64,000 bases of DNA from Sulfuricurvum sp. (GTDB taxonomy: Bacteria > Campylobacterota > Campylobacteria > Campylobacterales > Sulfurimonadaceae): NCBI GenBank assembly GCA_030692765.1, contig JAUYUB010000020.1, forward strand, positions 1-64,000, written 5' to 3'. Below the pieces are notes generated by a model. It searched no databases, was not told the DNA's origin, and saw only the letters and a list, made by a program, of their open reading frames with translations. This document shows, piece by piece, positions 44,480 through 52,760 of the stretch (the stretch's first letter is position 1; each line of letters starts with the position of its first letter). The translations under genes were made by a program, and so were the position numbers.

Positions 44480-45132
44480 ACCCCCTCTTTAAAATATCGT
44501 GTTAGTTCATCGCGTTGTAAGACTACAGTTTTGTGGTCTGCTTCACTGATCAATCCCAGTCGTGTAAACTTGGACAAGACTCGCGAAAGCGTTGCAGGCT
44601 GTATATTGAGGCGATACGAGATTTCCTGCTTTTTGAGACTGTTATACAAATCCAGATAAGAATAGAGCATTTTGGCCACTTTAGCCGTGACATCAAATAC
44701 CATTCCCATATTAATTGTGCACTCAACGAGCTGTTTTTGATCCGCCAAAATATTGACCAAATGAATCAGCAAACACATATCGGTTTTAACCACTTCTTTA
44801 AACAGTGCCAGATCACACGATAATACTCGGCTTGGGAGTAAAAACTCAATATTACTAAAGCAGCTGATTTTATCGCAATCCAGCGATCCTATATTGGTGA
44901 GCAACGATTGTCCGCTAAGCGTATACAAAAATACTTCCGCATCAAAACGATCCACTTTGTAAAACTTCACTTCCCCCTCAATGAGGAAAAAGACGCGGCT
45001 CATGTCATCCTCTTCATAGACTATGACATCGGATACCGCATATTCTTTGACTTTGACACTGGGAGAAAGATGTGCCAATTTTTGTGGATCACACCCTTTG
45101 AAAAAATCCAGTTCATCCAACATAAATGGCAC
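44476..45132 (-). CDS. Crp/Fnr family transcriptional regulator
   Basis: 218 residues. The cyclic-nucleotide-type beta barrel (DVIVYEEDDMSRVFFLIEGEV) and C-terminal helix-turn-helix (QEISYRLNIQPATLSRVLSKF) are clear. It lacks the N-terminal cysteine cluster of FNR, so it is not an Fe-S oxygen sensor. In the recognition helix the Ser-Arg pair is kept, but the usual Glu (E-T-x-S-R) is replaced by Ala (A-T-L-S-R). A GTG start is given; AAGGAG lies 4 bases before it, and an ATG three codons later is 13 bases away. Coupled to the NIT-type sensor and placed just upstream of nap. Confidence 0.85.
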   Translation of the reverse strand: MPFMLDELDFFKGCDPQKLAHLSPSVKVKEYAVSDVIVYEEDDMSRVFFLIEGEVKFYKVDRFDAEVFLYTLSGQSLLTNIGSLDCDKISCFSNIEFLLPSRVLSCDLALFKEVVKTDMCLLIHLVNILADQKQLVECTINMGMVFDVTAKVAKMLYSYLDLYNSLKKQEISYRLNIQPATLSRVLSKFTRLGLISEADHKTVVLQRDELTRYFKEGV

Positions 45133-45165
45133 ACTGCTCCTTTTCTATTGTATCTTTTTGACTAT

Positions 45166-46980
45166 TCAATGCAACAAGAGAGCCTTTTCATCCCCTCTTT
45201 TTTGCAAATGAATATTCAACACTTGTCCTTTGGGAAAGACACTGTATTCCTGACGCGTGTTTGGATCAATGACCTGTACGCGGTTATTTCCGTAATAAGT
45301 ACCATGATGGGTAATGACTCCATGCAAATCAGCCTCATGCAATGTCTTCAGTATCTCACGTAAAACATGCAAGGCATTTTCTTCTTCTACTACTTTTGCA
45401 CTTAGTAACTGAAGTCTTCCTGCTTCGGCTCTGTATTGCTTCATGCTTAGGACATCTATCTCCAGCGGTTCTCTTCCATTGTTTTTTGCATCCGCAATAC
45501 GCTGTTGAAATCGTTTCATCTGCACACTTTTTTCTTTAAAGGCAAACTGTTTCATCCCTAATTGTTTTTTATCGTCTTGCAGGATATTTTCTTTGTCTAT
45601 AATTTTAGCCGTCACTTCTGCTATTTGTTCATGATAGACCCTGAAATGCGCAGGGTCAATAGTCATCGTATTGCCTTCACCCTCGATATTATCAACCTCA
45701 ATGCTTTCAAGAGCAATAATTTTGCCATGTGCAAAGAGAGTTTCCACATAGACTTTACGTGCAATTATTTCGCCTCCGAGCATTTTTTTGATTCGAACGA
45801 TATCTCCCTCAATCGTCCCCCCCTCAAGAACCTCGATATTGGCCTCATTTGCCTTGAGGTCACCGCGATGAAGTTTGATATTTGCAATTCCACTCACATC
45901 AATGGTTGATTTTTTATGGGTCTGTGCGTCGATACTCAGATCGCATGCCTGGATCTTCGTATTTTCCCCTACTGTTCCGCTGATATCAACCGTTTTGACG
46001 TTAATACGTAAACCGGATCCTACGGCATCTTCGCCTACATTCTTTTGTTCCACCGTCAGTGTTATGTCCTTGTCCGAGCCAGGAATAACAGACCCTGTCT
46101 TCACGCTGACCGCTTCAAGGTGTATATCCTGTGCAATGGTAAAAACTCCCTTGTCCCTCTTGACAAATCCTGATGCCAAGGAAAAATAACTAATCCCCTG
46201 TTCACCCTGAGTACTGCGGATAGTCGCATCATCGATCTTCATAACTCCGGCATACTTGATCGTCGGTTCGGGAACGATAATAGGAGCTCCATCAAGTCCA
46301 CGCCCATTGCGACCTTTTTTAGGAAAAATGTACTCCATGATAAAATCACCCGGCAGTGCCCCATGAATATGAGTGGGATCTTCTGGATCTTCATCCTGCT
46401 TTTTGTAATGCAAAATAACTCTGTCGTCTATGGTATTGATCGGGGGGAAGTAACTCCCTATCGGTAGTGAGTAGGGTTCTGTAAGGGGGCCTTGCTTTTG
46501 TATCTTTGCCAAAAGACGCAATATCTCTTTATCCAACTGCTCATCATCTGTCCCAATCAAATAGCCAAGTCGAAGCTTTTTTTTATTGATGACGGTTTTA
46601 ATCCACTCTTGTACCCCTTTTTTCAAGGGAATAGTTGATAAAGGGTCAATAATTGCCGTCAAAATCCCTTTAGCCTTACTAATCCCGACAGAAAAACGCA
46701 GATCCAGATATAAGATTGGAACCGCAGAGCGTATTGTAATTTGGTATTGCTGGCTGAGTAAATACTCATCGCAGTAAAGGTCTTCTTGTGTGATTTGTGC
46801 ATACACATCACCGCTTGGCATAACATGCCACTCTTCGTCTGAGGCTCTTTTGTAATAGGTCTCATATGAGAGCAGATCAAAATCAACCTCATCCATGCCA
46901 AGCTTGCGATCAGTCGCAGCTAAGCGAAGATCTTCTTTGACATTAGCAGAGCCTTTAGTAACGGGAGTGAATTCTGCCAT
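45166..46980 (-). CDS. DUF342 (FapA) family protein
   Basis: 604 residues, cytoplasmic, no membrane segment. A charged N-terminal part with FAP-like PIGSYFPPINTID and GALPGDFIMEYIFPKKGRNGRGLDG is followed by a parallel beta-helix (repeated hydrophobic turns near 290-430, e.g. VDISGTVGENTKIQACDLSI). A long coiled coil (450-540) and a small C-terminal domain (VQVIDPNTRQEYSVFPKGQ) complete it. This architecture is DUF342/FapA, linked in Vibrio to flagellar pole or carbon-source signaling; its role here is unknown. Two 14-base direct repeats lie upstream. Confidence 0.82.
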   Translation of the reverse strand: MAEFTPVTKGSANVKEDLRLAATDRKLGMDEVDFDLLSYETYYKRASDEEWHVMPSGDVYAQITQEDLYCDEYLLSQQYQITIRSAVPILYLDLRFSVGISKAKGILTAIIDPLSTIPLKKGVQEWIKTVINKKKLRLGYLIGTDDEQLDKEILRLLAKIQKQGPLTEPYSLPIGSYFPPINTIDDRVILHYKKQDEDPEDPTHIHGALPGDFIMEYIFPKKGRNGRGLDGAPIIVPEPTIKYAGVMKIDDATIRSTQGEQGISYFSLASGFVKRDKGVFTIAQDIHLEAVSVKTGSVIPGSDKDITLTVEQKNVGEDAVGSGLRINVKTVDISGTVGENTKIQACDLSIDAQTHKKSTIDVSGIANIKLHRGDLKANEANIEVLEGGTIEGDIVRIKKMLGGEIIARKVYVETLFAHGKIIALESIEVDNIEGEGNTMTIDPAHFRVYHEQIAEVTAKIIDKENILQDDKKQLGMKQFAFKEKSVQMKRFQQRIADAKNNGREPLEIDVLSMKQYRAEAGRLQLLSAKVVEEENALHVLREILKTLHEADLHGVITHHGTYYGNNRVQVIDPNTRQEYSVFPKGQVLNIHLQKRGDEKALLLH

Positions 46981-46990
46981 GTTCAGATTA

Positions 46991-47048
46991 TGTTGACCGC
47001 TATAAGCATAAAAAATTCTCCCATTGACTAAATTTGTTGACCGCTTTA
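46991..47048. repeat. Two direct repeats upstream of the DUF342 gene
   Basis: TGTTGACCGCTATA at 46991-47004 and TGTTGACCGCTTTA at 47035-47048 differ at one base and are 44 bases apart, about four helical turns. They sit in the 128-base gap between the DUF342 start and the ArsR-type gene end, so they may be regulator sites for DUF342. No other copies were noticed in the window. Confidence 0.5.
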
Positions 47049-47108
47049 CAGATATTAGTTTTTTGAATACCTTAGAATAATATCTTTTACACGCTTAAAA
47101 TAAGTTTA

Positions 47109-47477
47109 TCATTTAGCTAATTGACTAAACGTATTTTCCTGATGCTTCTCCTCATACGAGGCAATCAAATCACCGAGGCTTTCACATATCTTTTTACTTC
47201 TTCTAATATCGGCAGAAACAAATATTTTTTTTCCCTCTTTGTGCGTCTTGATAAGTCCCGCTTGTTTTAAGATGTCAAGATGCTTCGAAATCGTTGGGAG
47301 TGTAAAATCGAACATTGAGGCGACATCCGTAATGCACAACCCCTCATTGCCTCCATGAGGCTGACCGCTTTCCATCAAGATTTTCTCATAGATCTGAAGG
47401 CGTGTTACATGACCCAAAGCTTTATAAACTTCTGCCCGTTCTTCCAAAGAGATAGCTCTTCTTTCTATAAATTCCAT
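47109..47477 (-). CDS. ArsR-family transcriptional repressor
   Basis: 122 residues. Winged helix-turn-helix with YKALGHVTRLQIYEKIL and FTLPTISKHLDILKQAGLIK. The metal-binding ELCVC motif of ArsR is not present; instead there is Cys48 (EGLCITDV) and Cys98 (KKICES), roughly the positions of the two cysteines used by the persulfide sensors SqrR/BigR. Divergent from a DsrE-like gene. A sulfide/persulfide-sensing role is possible; this is inference. Confidence 0.85.
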   Translation of the reverse strand: MEFIERRAISLEERAEVYKALGHVTRLQIYEKILMESGQPHGGNEGLCITDVASMFDFTLPTISKHLDILKQAGLIKTHKEGKKIFVSADIRRSKKICESLGDLIASYEEKHQENTFSQLAK

Positions 47478-47498
47478 GCGAGGCTGCCTTTTTTATTG

Positions 47499-47508
47499 TA
47501 CGTACATA
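47499..47508. promoter_or_regulatory. Palindrome at the ArsR gene start
   Basis: TGTACGTACA is a perfect 10-base palindrome 22 bases upstream of the ArsR-type gene. The position fits an autoregulatory operator. The 191-base divergent region also holds TATAAT-like sequences before the DsrE-like gene. Weak evidence. Confidence 0.3.
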
Positions 47509-47668
47509 AGCATAGACATTAGTCGATTAAAAAAGCATTAATAGGTTTACGTGTTGGGAATAGGGTAAAGCGTGATCTTATGGAGTATTTTTTCAATCAA
47601 ATAGTCTGATACAAAGTTGGTTTTTATATAATACGCCACTATAAAGTAATAATAACACAGGAAACTCC

Positions 47669-48016
47669 TTGGCAAAAGAAAATCTATTAATCGTCATCTC
47701 AACAGACAATGTCGACTCCATACTCAAGTTTCCTCTTTTATACGGCGGTGTTTCCATCCCAAGAGGATATTGGAAAAGAGTACATGTCATGTTTTGGGGT
47801 GCCTCAATCTTATGCGCGATGAACGATGAACGAATACGGGAAAAAGTTCAAACGATGATCACTGATGGTGCAGAGTTTAGTTCCTGCATTGTATGTGCCC
47901 AAGATTATAATGCCGTAGACTCGTTGCAAGCCATCGGTATTGAATGCAACCATACCGGAGAGCTGCTGACAACTGCATTGCAAAATGATGCTATTTGGTC
48001 TGTTATGACCATATAA
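47669..48016 (+). CDS. DsrE/DsrF-like small sulfur-relay protein
   Basis: 115 residues from a TTG start with CAGGAAA about 6 bases upstream. An alpha/beta fold with LLIVISTDNVDSILKFPLLYGG and VHVMFWGAS is followed by cysteines Cys49, Cys73 and Cys76 (SSCIVCAQDY) and Cys93 (IECNHTGELL). The pattern resembles DsrE-like proteins that carry sulfur as persulfide. Divergent from the ArsR-type regulator, suggesting control by reactive sulfur. Weak similarity; the family call is tentative. Confidence 0.65.
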   Translation: MAKENLLIVISTDNVDSILKFPLLYGGVSIPRGYWKRVHVMFWGASILCAMNDERIREKVQTMITDGAEFSSCIVCAQDYNAVDSLQAIGIECNHTGELLTTALQNDAIWSVMTI

Positions 48017-48145
48017 AATCTATGTCCCATGCTTAGTGATTTAATAAAGACTATAACGGATGAATCAGCAACTTACAAAACCCTTTGAGCTATATCAACT
48101 AAAAGAGGTTGTAAGCAAATATTTAACTAAAAAAACAGGAGTCAA

Positions 48146-49108
48146 ATGAGTAAATTCCCGAACTTAGCGTTATATCATGAACATTTTGATGTTGTAAAAG
48201 ATCATATTACCACGATGTGGATGTCTCAGATAGCAGCTAAACAACTATTGAAAAAATACAAAATTCCGGAAGAATTCTTTAGAAAATACTTTGCTAAGCG
48301 GATCATTGATTTCAATTTTGACGTATTGACCGGAGACCATCCCCTTGGAAACTGCCCCATTATTGGAGCGATGCTCGTTTATTTTGAGAAAAAGAATCTT
48401 GCACTTGAAGATATTTTTATTTTATGCAGCAATCTAAAGACATCCATGGTCGAATATGCACACAACAACGCAATACTCACGGTGGAAACCATTCACGAGA
48501 TTTCATCGCTTATGGACAACAATTTACATGGCGTAATACGTGATTATGTAGACAACCACTTAAACTTGCCAGCACTACAGTTAAGCTGCCCTATAGCTGA
48601 TAACAATTTAATCAATCATGGGGATTTCTCACGTATAGGACAAATCAACACCACATCTGCATTCTATTATCTTCAAGAAATCGAAGTAGATTATGAATTA
48701 TTAGACGAATTAAATGAGATTGAAGAAGAAACACTATCTTCTATTGAATTGACTGAAAATATGAATCAGGCAACGTATAATAATATTCTTGCGCTATTTA
48801 ACGACTATTCAAAAGTATTAAGCAAATTAGTTGAGTTCAACCAAATAACCTTTTCTCTCCGAACGCTTATTGATCTATTGACCAATACAAGTCCGGAACA
48901 AATCGGTGACGATAATATCAGTTCAATATCTATTTATATCAAAGCGATTTTAAGTGATCTTTCGATGTGGCGAAAAAGTGTTTTTTATGATCAAACTGCA
49001 GAAGATATTCATTATCTTGATAAAACCCTTCTTAGCTCGATAACACAATTGCAAATTATGCTTTCAGAAGATGATGATACGGAAACATATGAGATTGAAT
49101 TCTTTTAA
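48146..49108 (+). CDS. Unrecognised 320-residue protein
   Basis: Soluble, mostly helical. The N-terminal ~140 residues (LALYHEHFDVVKDHITTMWM, FRKYFAKRIIDFNFDVLTGD, NCPIIGAMLVYFEKKNL) form one apparent domain with several His and aromatic residues. An acidic linker near 185-205 (YELLDELNEIEEETL) and a second helical domain follow, ending in an acidic tail (EDDDTETYEIEF). No enzyme or DNA-binding motif seen. ACAGGAG precedes the ATG. More AT-rich than neighbouring housekeeping genes. A sensory or scaffold role is a guess. Confidence 0.6.
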   Translation: MSKFPNLALYHEHFDVVKDHITTMWMSQIAAKQLLKKYKIPEEFFRKYFAKRIIDFNFDVLTGDHPLGNCPIIGAMLVYFEKKNLALEDIFILCSNLKTSMVEYAHNNAILTVETIHEISSLMDNNLHGVIRDYVDNHLNLPALQLSCPIADNNLINHGDFSRIGQINTTSAFYYLQEIEVDYELLDELNEIEEETLSSIELTENMNQATYNNILALFNDYSKVLSKLVEFNQITFSLRTLIDLLTNTSPEQIGDDNISSISIYIKAILSDLSMWRKSVFYDQTAEDIHYLDKTLLSSITQLQIMLSEDDDTETYEIEFF

Positions 49109-49183
49109 TATAGCTGACATGCTTTGGGCACAGTAGGATAATTATCTTTAGGGAGTCCACGTACAGAGGGTTCTATAGGGATA

Positions 49184-49271
49184 TGGCGGACAGCTAGGGG
49201 TTCGAACCCTAGAAAGGTTGCCCTTTACACGCGTTCCAGGCGTGCGCCTTCGACCACTCGGCCAGCTGTCC
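49184..49271 (-). tRNA. tRNA-Ser (anticodon GGA)
   Basis: Minus-strand cloverleaf with 7-base acceptor GGACAGC/GCTGTCC, discriminator G and an encoded CCA at 49186-49184. D-arm starts GCCGAGTGGTCGAAGGC. Anticodon stem CACGC/GCGTG has loop CTGGAAC (anticodon GGA). A long variable arm typical of class II serine tRNAs and a T-arm AGGGTTCGAACCCT complete it. Length 88 including CCA. Possible -10 TATAGT on the minus strand near 49287-49292. Confidence 0.95.
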
Positions 49272-49278
49272 ATTTATT

Positions 49279-49318
49279 GTGAGGACGAAACTATACACTT
49301 TCTTAGTAAAATCCTCAC
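49279..49318. repeat. Inverted repeat upstream of tRNA-Ser
   Basis: GTGAGGA at 49279-49285 and TCCTCAC at 49312-49318, 26 bases apart, flank the probable tRNA promoter. On the plus strand it is followed by a T-rich run, but no plus-strand gene ends nearby except one 170 bases upstream. Role unclear. Confidence 0.3.
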
Positions 49319-49385
49319 TTAATTTTTTCTATTTTAGACAATCAAATCGTAATACCATGGACTTGATTCATCAAAAGTTAATTAG

Positions 49386-52130
49386 TCAGTGATTGGTTTT
49401 ATCCCTTATGAAAGCTTGAAACTCACTTGCTGGCAATGGTTTACTGTAATAATACCCCTGTACTTCATCACACCCTTGCCCCCGAAGATATTCGAGCTGC
49501 TCGATGGTTTCTACCCCTTCGGCTATCGTTTTCAAACCCAGAGAGTGCGCCATATTAATCACGGCGCTGACGATGGCTTTATCATCAGCATCGGTACTGA
49601 TATCACGGACAAAAGATTGATCAATTTTGAGCTTATAAATTTTAAACTTCTTGAGATAGTTCAAAGACGAGTATCCTGTGCCAAAATCATCAATCGACAT
49701 ACGGATTCCCCGCTCATGAAAATTTCTCATAATATTGATTGCGGTGCCTGGATCATGCATCGCCATACTTTCGGTCAGTTCCAGTTCGAGATATCTGGGA
49801 GGGACATCGTATTCATGTAAAATGCGCGATACAAGATTCGGCAAATCGTGATGGCGAAATTGAACCGTAGAGAGATTGACCGACATGACGATCGGGGGCA
49901 GGCTGCTATCCATCCACTCTCTGACCTGTGCTACGGCGGTGCGCAATACCCACTCCCCTATCGGTAAAATAAGCCCATTTTCTTCCGCTGCGGGGATAAA
50001 TTCTACAGGTGAAATACTGCCTAGCTCGGGATTATTCCAGCGGATCAGGGCTTCGGCTCCAGTAATCTTTTCGTTTTCGATAGAGAGTTGGGGCTGGTAA
50101 ACTAAATGAAATTCTTTGTTTTTCAAAGCATCACGCAATGCGGTGTTGAGTTGAAGATTCCAGAACGATTTGATTTGCATCTCCGTTGTAAAGAAGCGAT
50201 ATCCATTGCGACCCTCTTCCTTGGCACTGTACATCGCCGTATCTGCGTTTTTGGAGAGGGTCTCGACATCTTTTCCATCGTATGGGTAGATAGCAATACC
50301 GATAGAGGCTGATATGTTTAATTTGTATTGCTCAATCATGTACGGTTCTCGGATTGATTCAAGAAGCTTTTGAACCACACTTTCAACGCCGTGCGCATCC
50401 GTGTTCGAGAGGATAAAAATAAATTCATCTCCACCCATCCGCGCTACGATATCAACATCACGTATAAGAGATTTGAACCGTTTGGCAGATTCCACCAACA
50501 TCCCATCACCAATAGTGTGCCCCAGTGTATCATTGATCTCTTTGAACTTGTCGAGATCAAGAAACATGACGGCAAACGAAGTCTTGTTCCGCTTCGAATG
50601 ACTCAGGATGTACTTAAAAAAATTGTCGAGTTGCCCGCGGTTGGGTAATCCTGTCAATGTGTCAAAATTAGCCAGATGATAGATACGCTCTTCAATACGT
50701 TTTTTCTCAGTAATGTCTTCTTCGACCGCCACGTAATGGGTTATTTTTCCGTTGGCCTGAAAAATAGGGGAGATGTGTACCGACTGGACGTATTCCGTTT
50801 TGTCCTTTCCTAAATTGATAAACTCACCGTGCCAGTTCAACCCGCGACGTAAAGTGGCCCACATATCTTCATACGTACCTCTCGGTGTTTTACCCGATTT
50901 GAAAATTTTCGGATTTTTGCCGATCACTTCACTCTTGAAATACCCGCTCGTTGTAAAAAAATGGGAATTGGCATACTCGATGGTGCCATCAAGATCCGTA
51001 ATAATAATGGAGGTTGGACTTTGCTCTACCGCTTGAGAGAGCTTGCGCAGTTGATTCTCGCTCTCAACTCTCTGTGTAATCGACAATAGAACGCCGGCCA
51101 TCCATAGAGGTTTTTTATGTACATCATATGAAATGACCCGTCCGCGAGTAAGCACCCAAATCCACTCCCCGCTCTTGTGACGCATCCGCATATCACACTC
51201 ATAATAATCGCATTCACCCCTAAAATGGAGCTCCATTATCGTATTCGCCTGTGCAAAATCTTCAGGATGAGTCAGTTTTTCCCACGTAGTGTAATGGACC
51301 GGCGAAAGCTCCTCGAGTGTGTATCCCAATATTTGAGCCCACTCTTCATTCACCACATTTTCTCCGCTTTGTACATTCCACTCCCAGGTACCCGCTCCCG
51401 TTCCCCACAGAATATTATAGAGGTGCTGTTGTTCGTTTTTTAAATTTTCTAAAAGGCTTTCTTTCTCTGTTTCCAGTTTTTTATTTATTTTTCGCAAACG
51501 CCATGTCAAAAGCAAAACACCGACTGCGACAACCCCCAACAGGCGTAAAAAAAGGCTAAACGCATCCTTTTGTAAAACCTTGTTGATCTCATCGATCCGA
51601 ATATCGGCAGAAACCATATAGGAGTGCCCGCCTGGACTTTTAAGAGGGATAAAAACACTACGAAACGTTCCCCATTTATCGCTGTATTCATCAAAACTGA
51701 TACGACCGGTTTGAAAAGCATTTTTTAACGCTTCGCTGGCATCGTCATAATTGTCAAAATAGTGGGTTAAGTTTACCCCTGTTTTACGCTCCTCGTCGGT
51801 TGCACTGGAAGCCGTAAAGTAAATTTTACCCTCTTTCATAGTCATCGTATAGAGATACGCAACATTCAGACTTTCCGAAAGTTTGCTCAGGCGATCAATG
51901 TTTCGGGTGTGTTCGGCCTGACTTATCGAGCTAGCCGCAAGTGCTCGATCATGAAAATTGGGAGGGAGGATATGCAGTGTTGTTTTGGCAGAAGAAAGAA
52001 GCTTCTCGTCAATATGTTCGTAAAAAGTTTCTTTATGCTCTTGGTAGTCTAAATAGCTAAAGAGAGTCACTCCCAGTATTAATAGTACAAAGCTGCTAAT
52101 CACAAAATACTTATCAAACTGTTTGTTCAT
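49386..52130 (-). CDS. Membrane sensor PAS-PAS-GGDEF-EAL cyclic-di-GMP protein
   Basis: 914 residues. Two membrane helices (near 9-25 and 190-208) bracket the same periplasmic sensor type as in the protein at 20846 (FHDRAL, GKIYFTASSATD, DKWGTFRS, KSPGGHSY). A PAS-PAC pair (YNILWGTGAGTWEWNVQSG; SPTSIIITDLDGTIEYANS) follows, then GGDEF with intact MGGDEF and EAL with GAEALIRW, LELTESMAM, IDDFGTGYSSL and KIDQSF. The EAL site appears complete. Relative to the paralogue it has ~250 extra residues holding the PAS domains. Own promoter with GCTATAAT on the minus strand. Confidence 0.9.
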   Translation of the reverse strand: MNKQFDKYFVISSFVLLILGVTLFSYLDYQEHKETFYEHIDEKLLSSAKTTLHILPPNFHDRALAASSISQAEHTRNIDRLSKLSESLNVAYLYTMTMKEGKIYFTASSATDEERKTGVNLTHYFDNYDDASEALKNAFQTGRISFDEYSDKWGTFRSVFIPLKSPGGHSYMVSADIRIDEINKVLQKDAFSLFLRLLGVVAVGVLLLTWRLRKINKKLETEKESLLENLKNEQQHLYNILWGTGAGTWEWNVQSGENVVNEEWAQILGYTLEELSPVHYTTWEKLTHPEDFAQANTIMELHFRGECDYYECDMRMRHKSGEWIWVLTRGRVISYDVHKKPLWMAGVLLSITQRVESENQLRKLSQAVEQSPTSIIITDLDGTIEYANSHFFTTSGYFKSEVIGKNPKIFKSGKTPRGTYEDMWATLRRGLNWHGEFINLGKDKTEYVQSVHISPIFQANGKITHYVAVEEDITEKKRIEERIYHLANFDTLTGLPNRGQLDNFFKYILSHSKRNKTSFAVMFLDLDKFKEINDTLGHTIGDGMLVESAKRFKSLIRDVDIVARMGGDEFIFILSNTDAHGVESVVQKLLESIREPYMIEQYKLNISASIGIAIYPYDGKDVETLSKNADTAMYSAKEEGRNGYRFFTTEMQIKSFWNLQLNTALRDALKNKEFHLVYQPQLSIENEKITGAEALIRWNNPELGSISPVEFIPAAEENGLILPIGEWVLRTAVAQVREWMDSSLPPIVMSVNLSTVQFRHHDLPNLVSRILHEYDVPPRYLELELTESMAMHDPGTAINIMRNFHERGIRMSIDDFGTGYSSLNYLKKFKIYKLKIDQSFVRDISTDADDKAIVSAVINMAHSLGLKTIAEGVETIEQLEYLRGQGCDEVQGYYYSKPLPASEFQAFIRDKTNH

Positions 52131-52172
52131 TCACCGGCCCGCAATATCTGAAATAATTTTATCTATTATAGC

Positions 52173-52616
52173 TTAATCTCTAAATCTCGGTGTGATTTTG
52201 TTGTTTTTCGAACCGCGAGTAGGGGTTTCGTCGGAACTATCATCGCTAAACCATGCGTAAAAGAAGATGATAATCGCAAGAACTGCGCATATTTCATATC
52301 CAATAGCCCAAATAATCAGAAAAGACGTTAATTCAAAAGATAAAAAAAGCTCATAACTTGATTTTGCAATGAAGAGAAATAAAAAGACCAATGCAACGAG
52401 ATAAGGGATGATCATAATGTAGAGGAAGAGCATGATCCCCTCATAGCCCTCAGGTGCAAATATATAATCTCGGTAATCAAACTCCCGATGTAAGAATGCT
52501 TCTTTTTCTCGGCGAATTTTTTTACTTTCTTTCTGATAATTTTTCACGCTTTCATGGGGCGTATTGACGCTATTTAACGAACGGTTATATTTGTCTGCAT
52601 AATGACTCATACTCAC
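52173..52616 (-). CDS. Small membrane protein, unknown
   Basis: 147 residues. A charged N-terminal part (KNYQKESKKIRREKEAFLHR) is followed by two hydrophobic segments near 59-85 and 95-125, and a hydrophilic, basic tail (RGSKNNKITPRFRD). No recognised family. It lies between the GGDEF-EAL gene and the divergent dgt gene; a promoter for dgt (TATAAT near 52718) faces the other way. Confidence 0.65.
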   Translation of the reverse strand: MSMSHYADKYNRSLNSVNTPHESVKNYQKESKKIRREKEAFLHREFDYRDYIFAPEGYEGIMLFLYIMIIPYLVALVFLFLFIAKSSYELFLSFELTSFLIIWAIGYEICAVLAIIIFFYAWFSDDSSDETPTRGSKNNKITPRFRD

Positions 52617-52760
52617 TCCATCGCTTAAGAATAATTCATAATTGCTAATAATACTCTAAAACTGCTTGTTTTTATTAATTTTATTTTAATTTTATCCTAT
52701 TAACCTTCTTGGCATTGTATAATCAAGCAGTACTATTCTTTATTATAAAAGTAGGTTTTT

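Noticed and set aside
49279-49318. Inverted repeat as terminator for the 48146-49108 gene
   Set aside because: It is 170 bases downstream, beyond an opposite-strand tRNA, and its loop is long; it more likely marks the tRNA promoter region.
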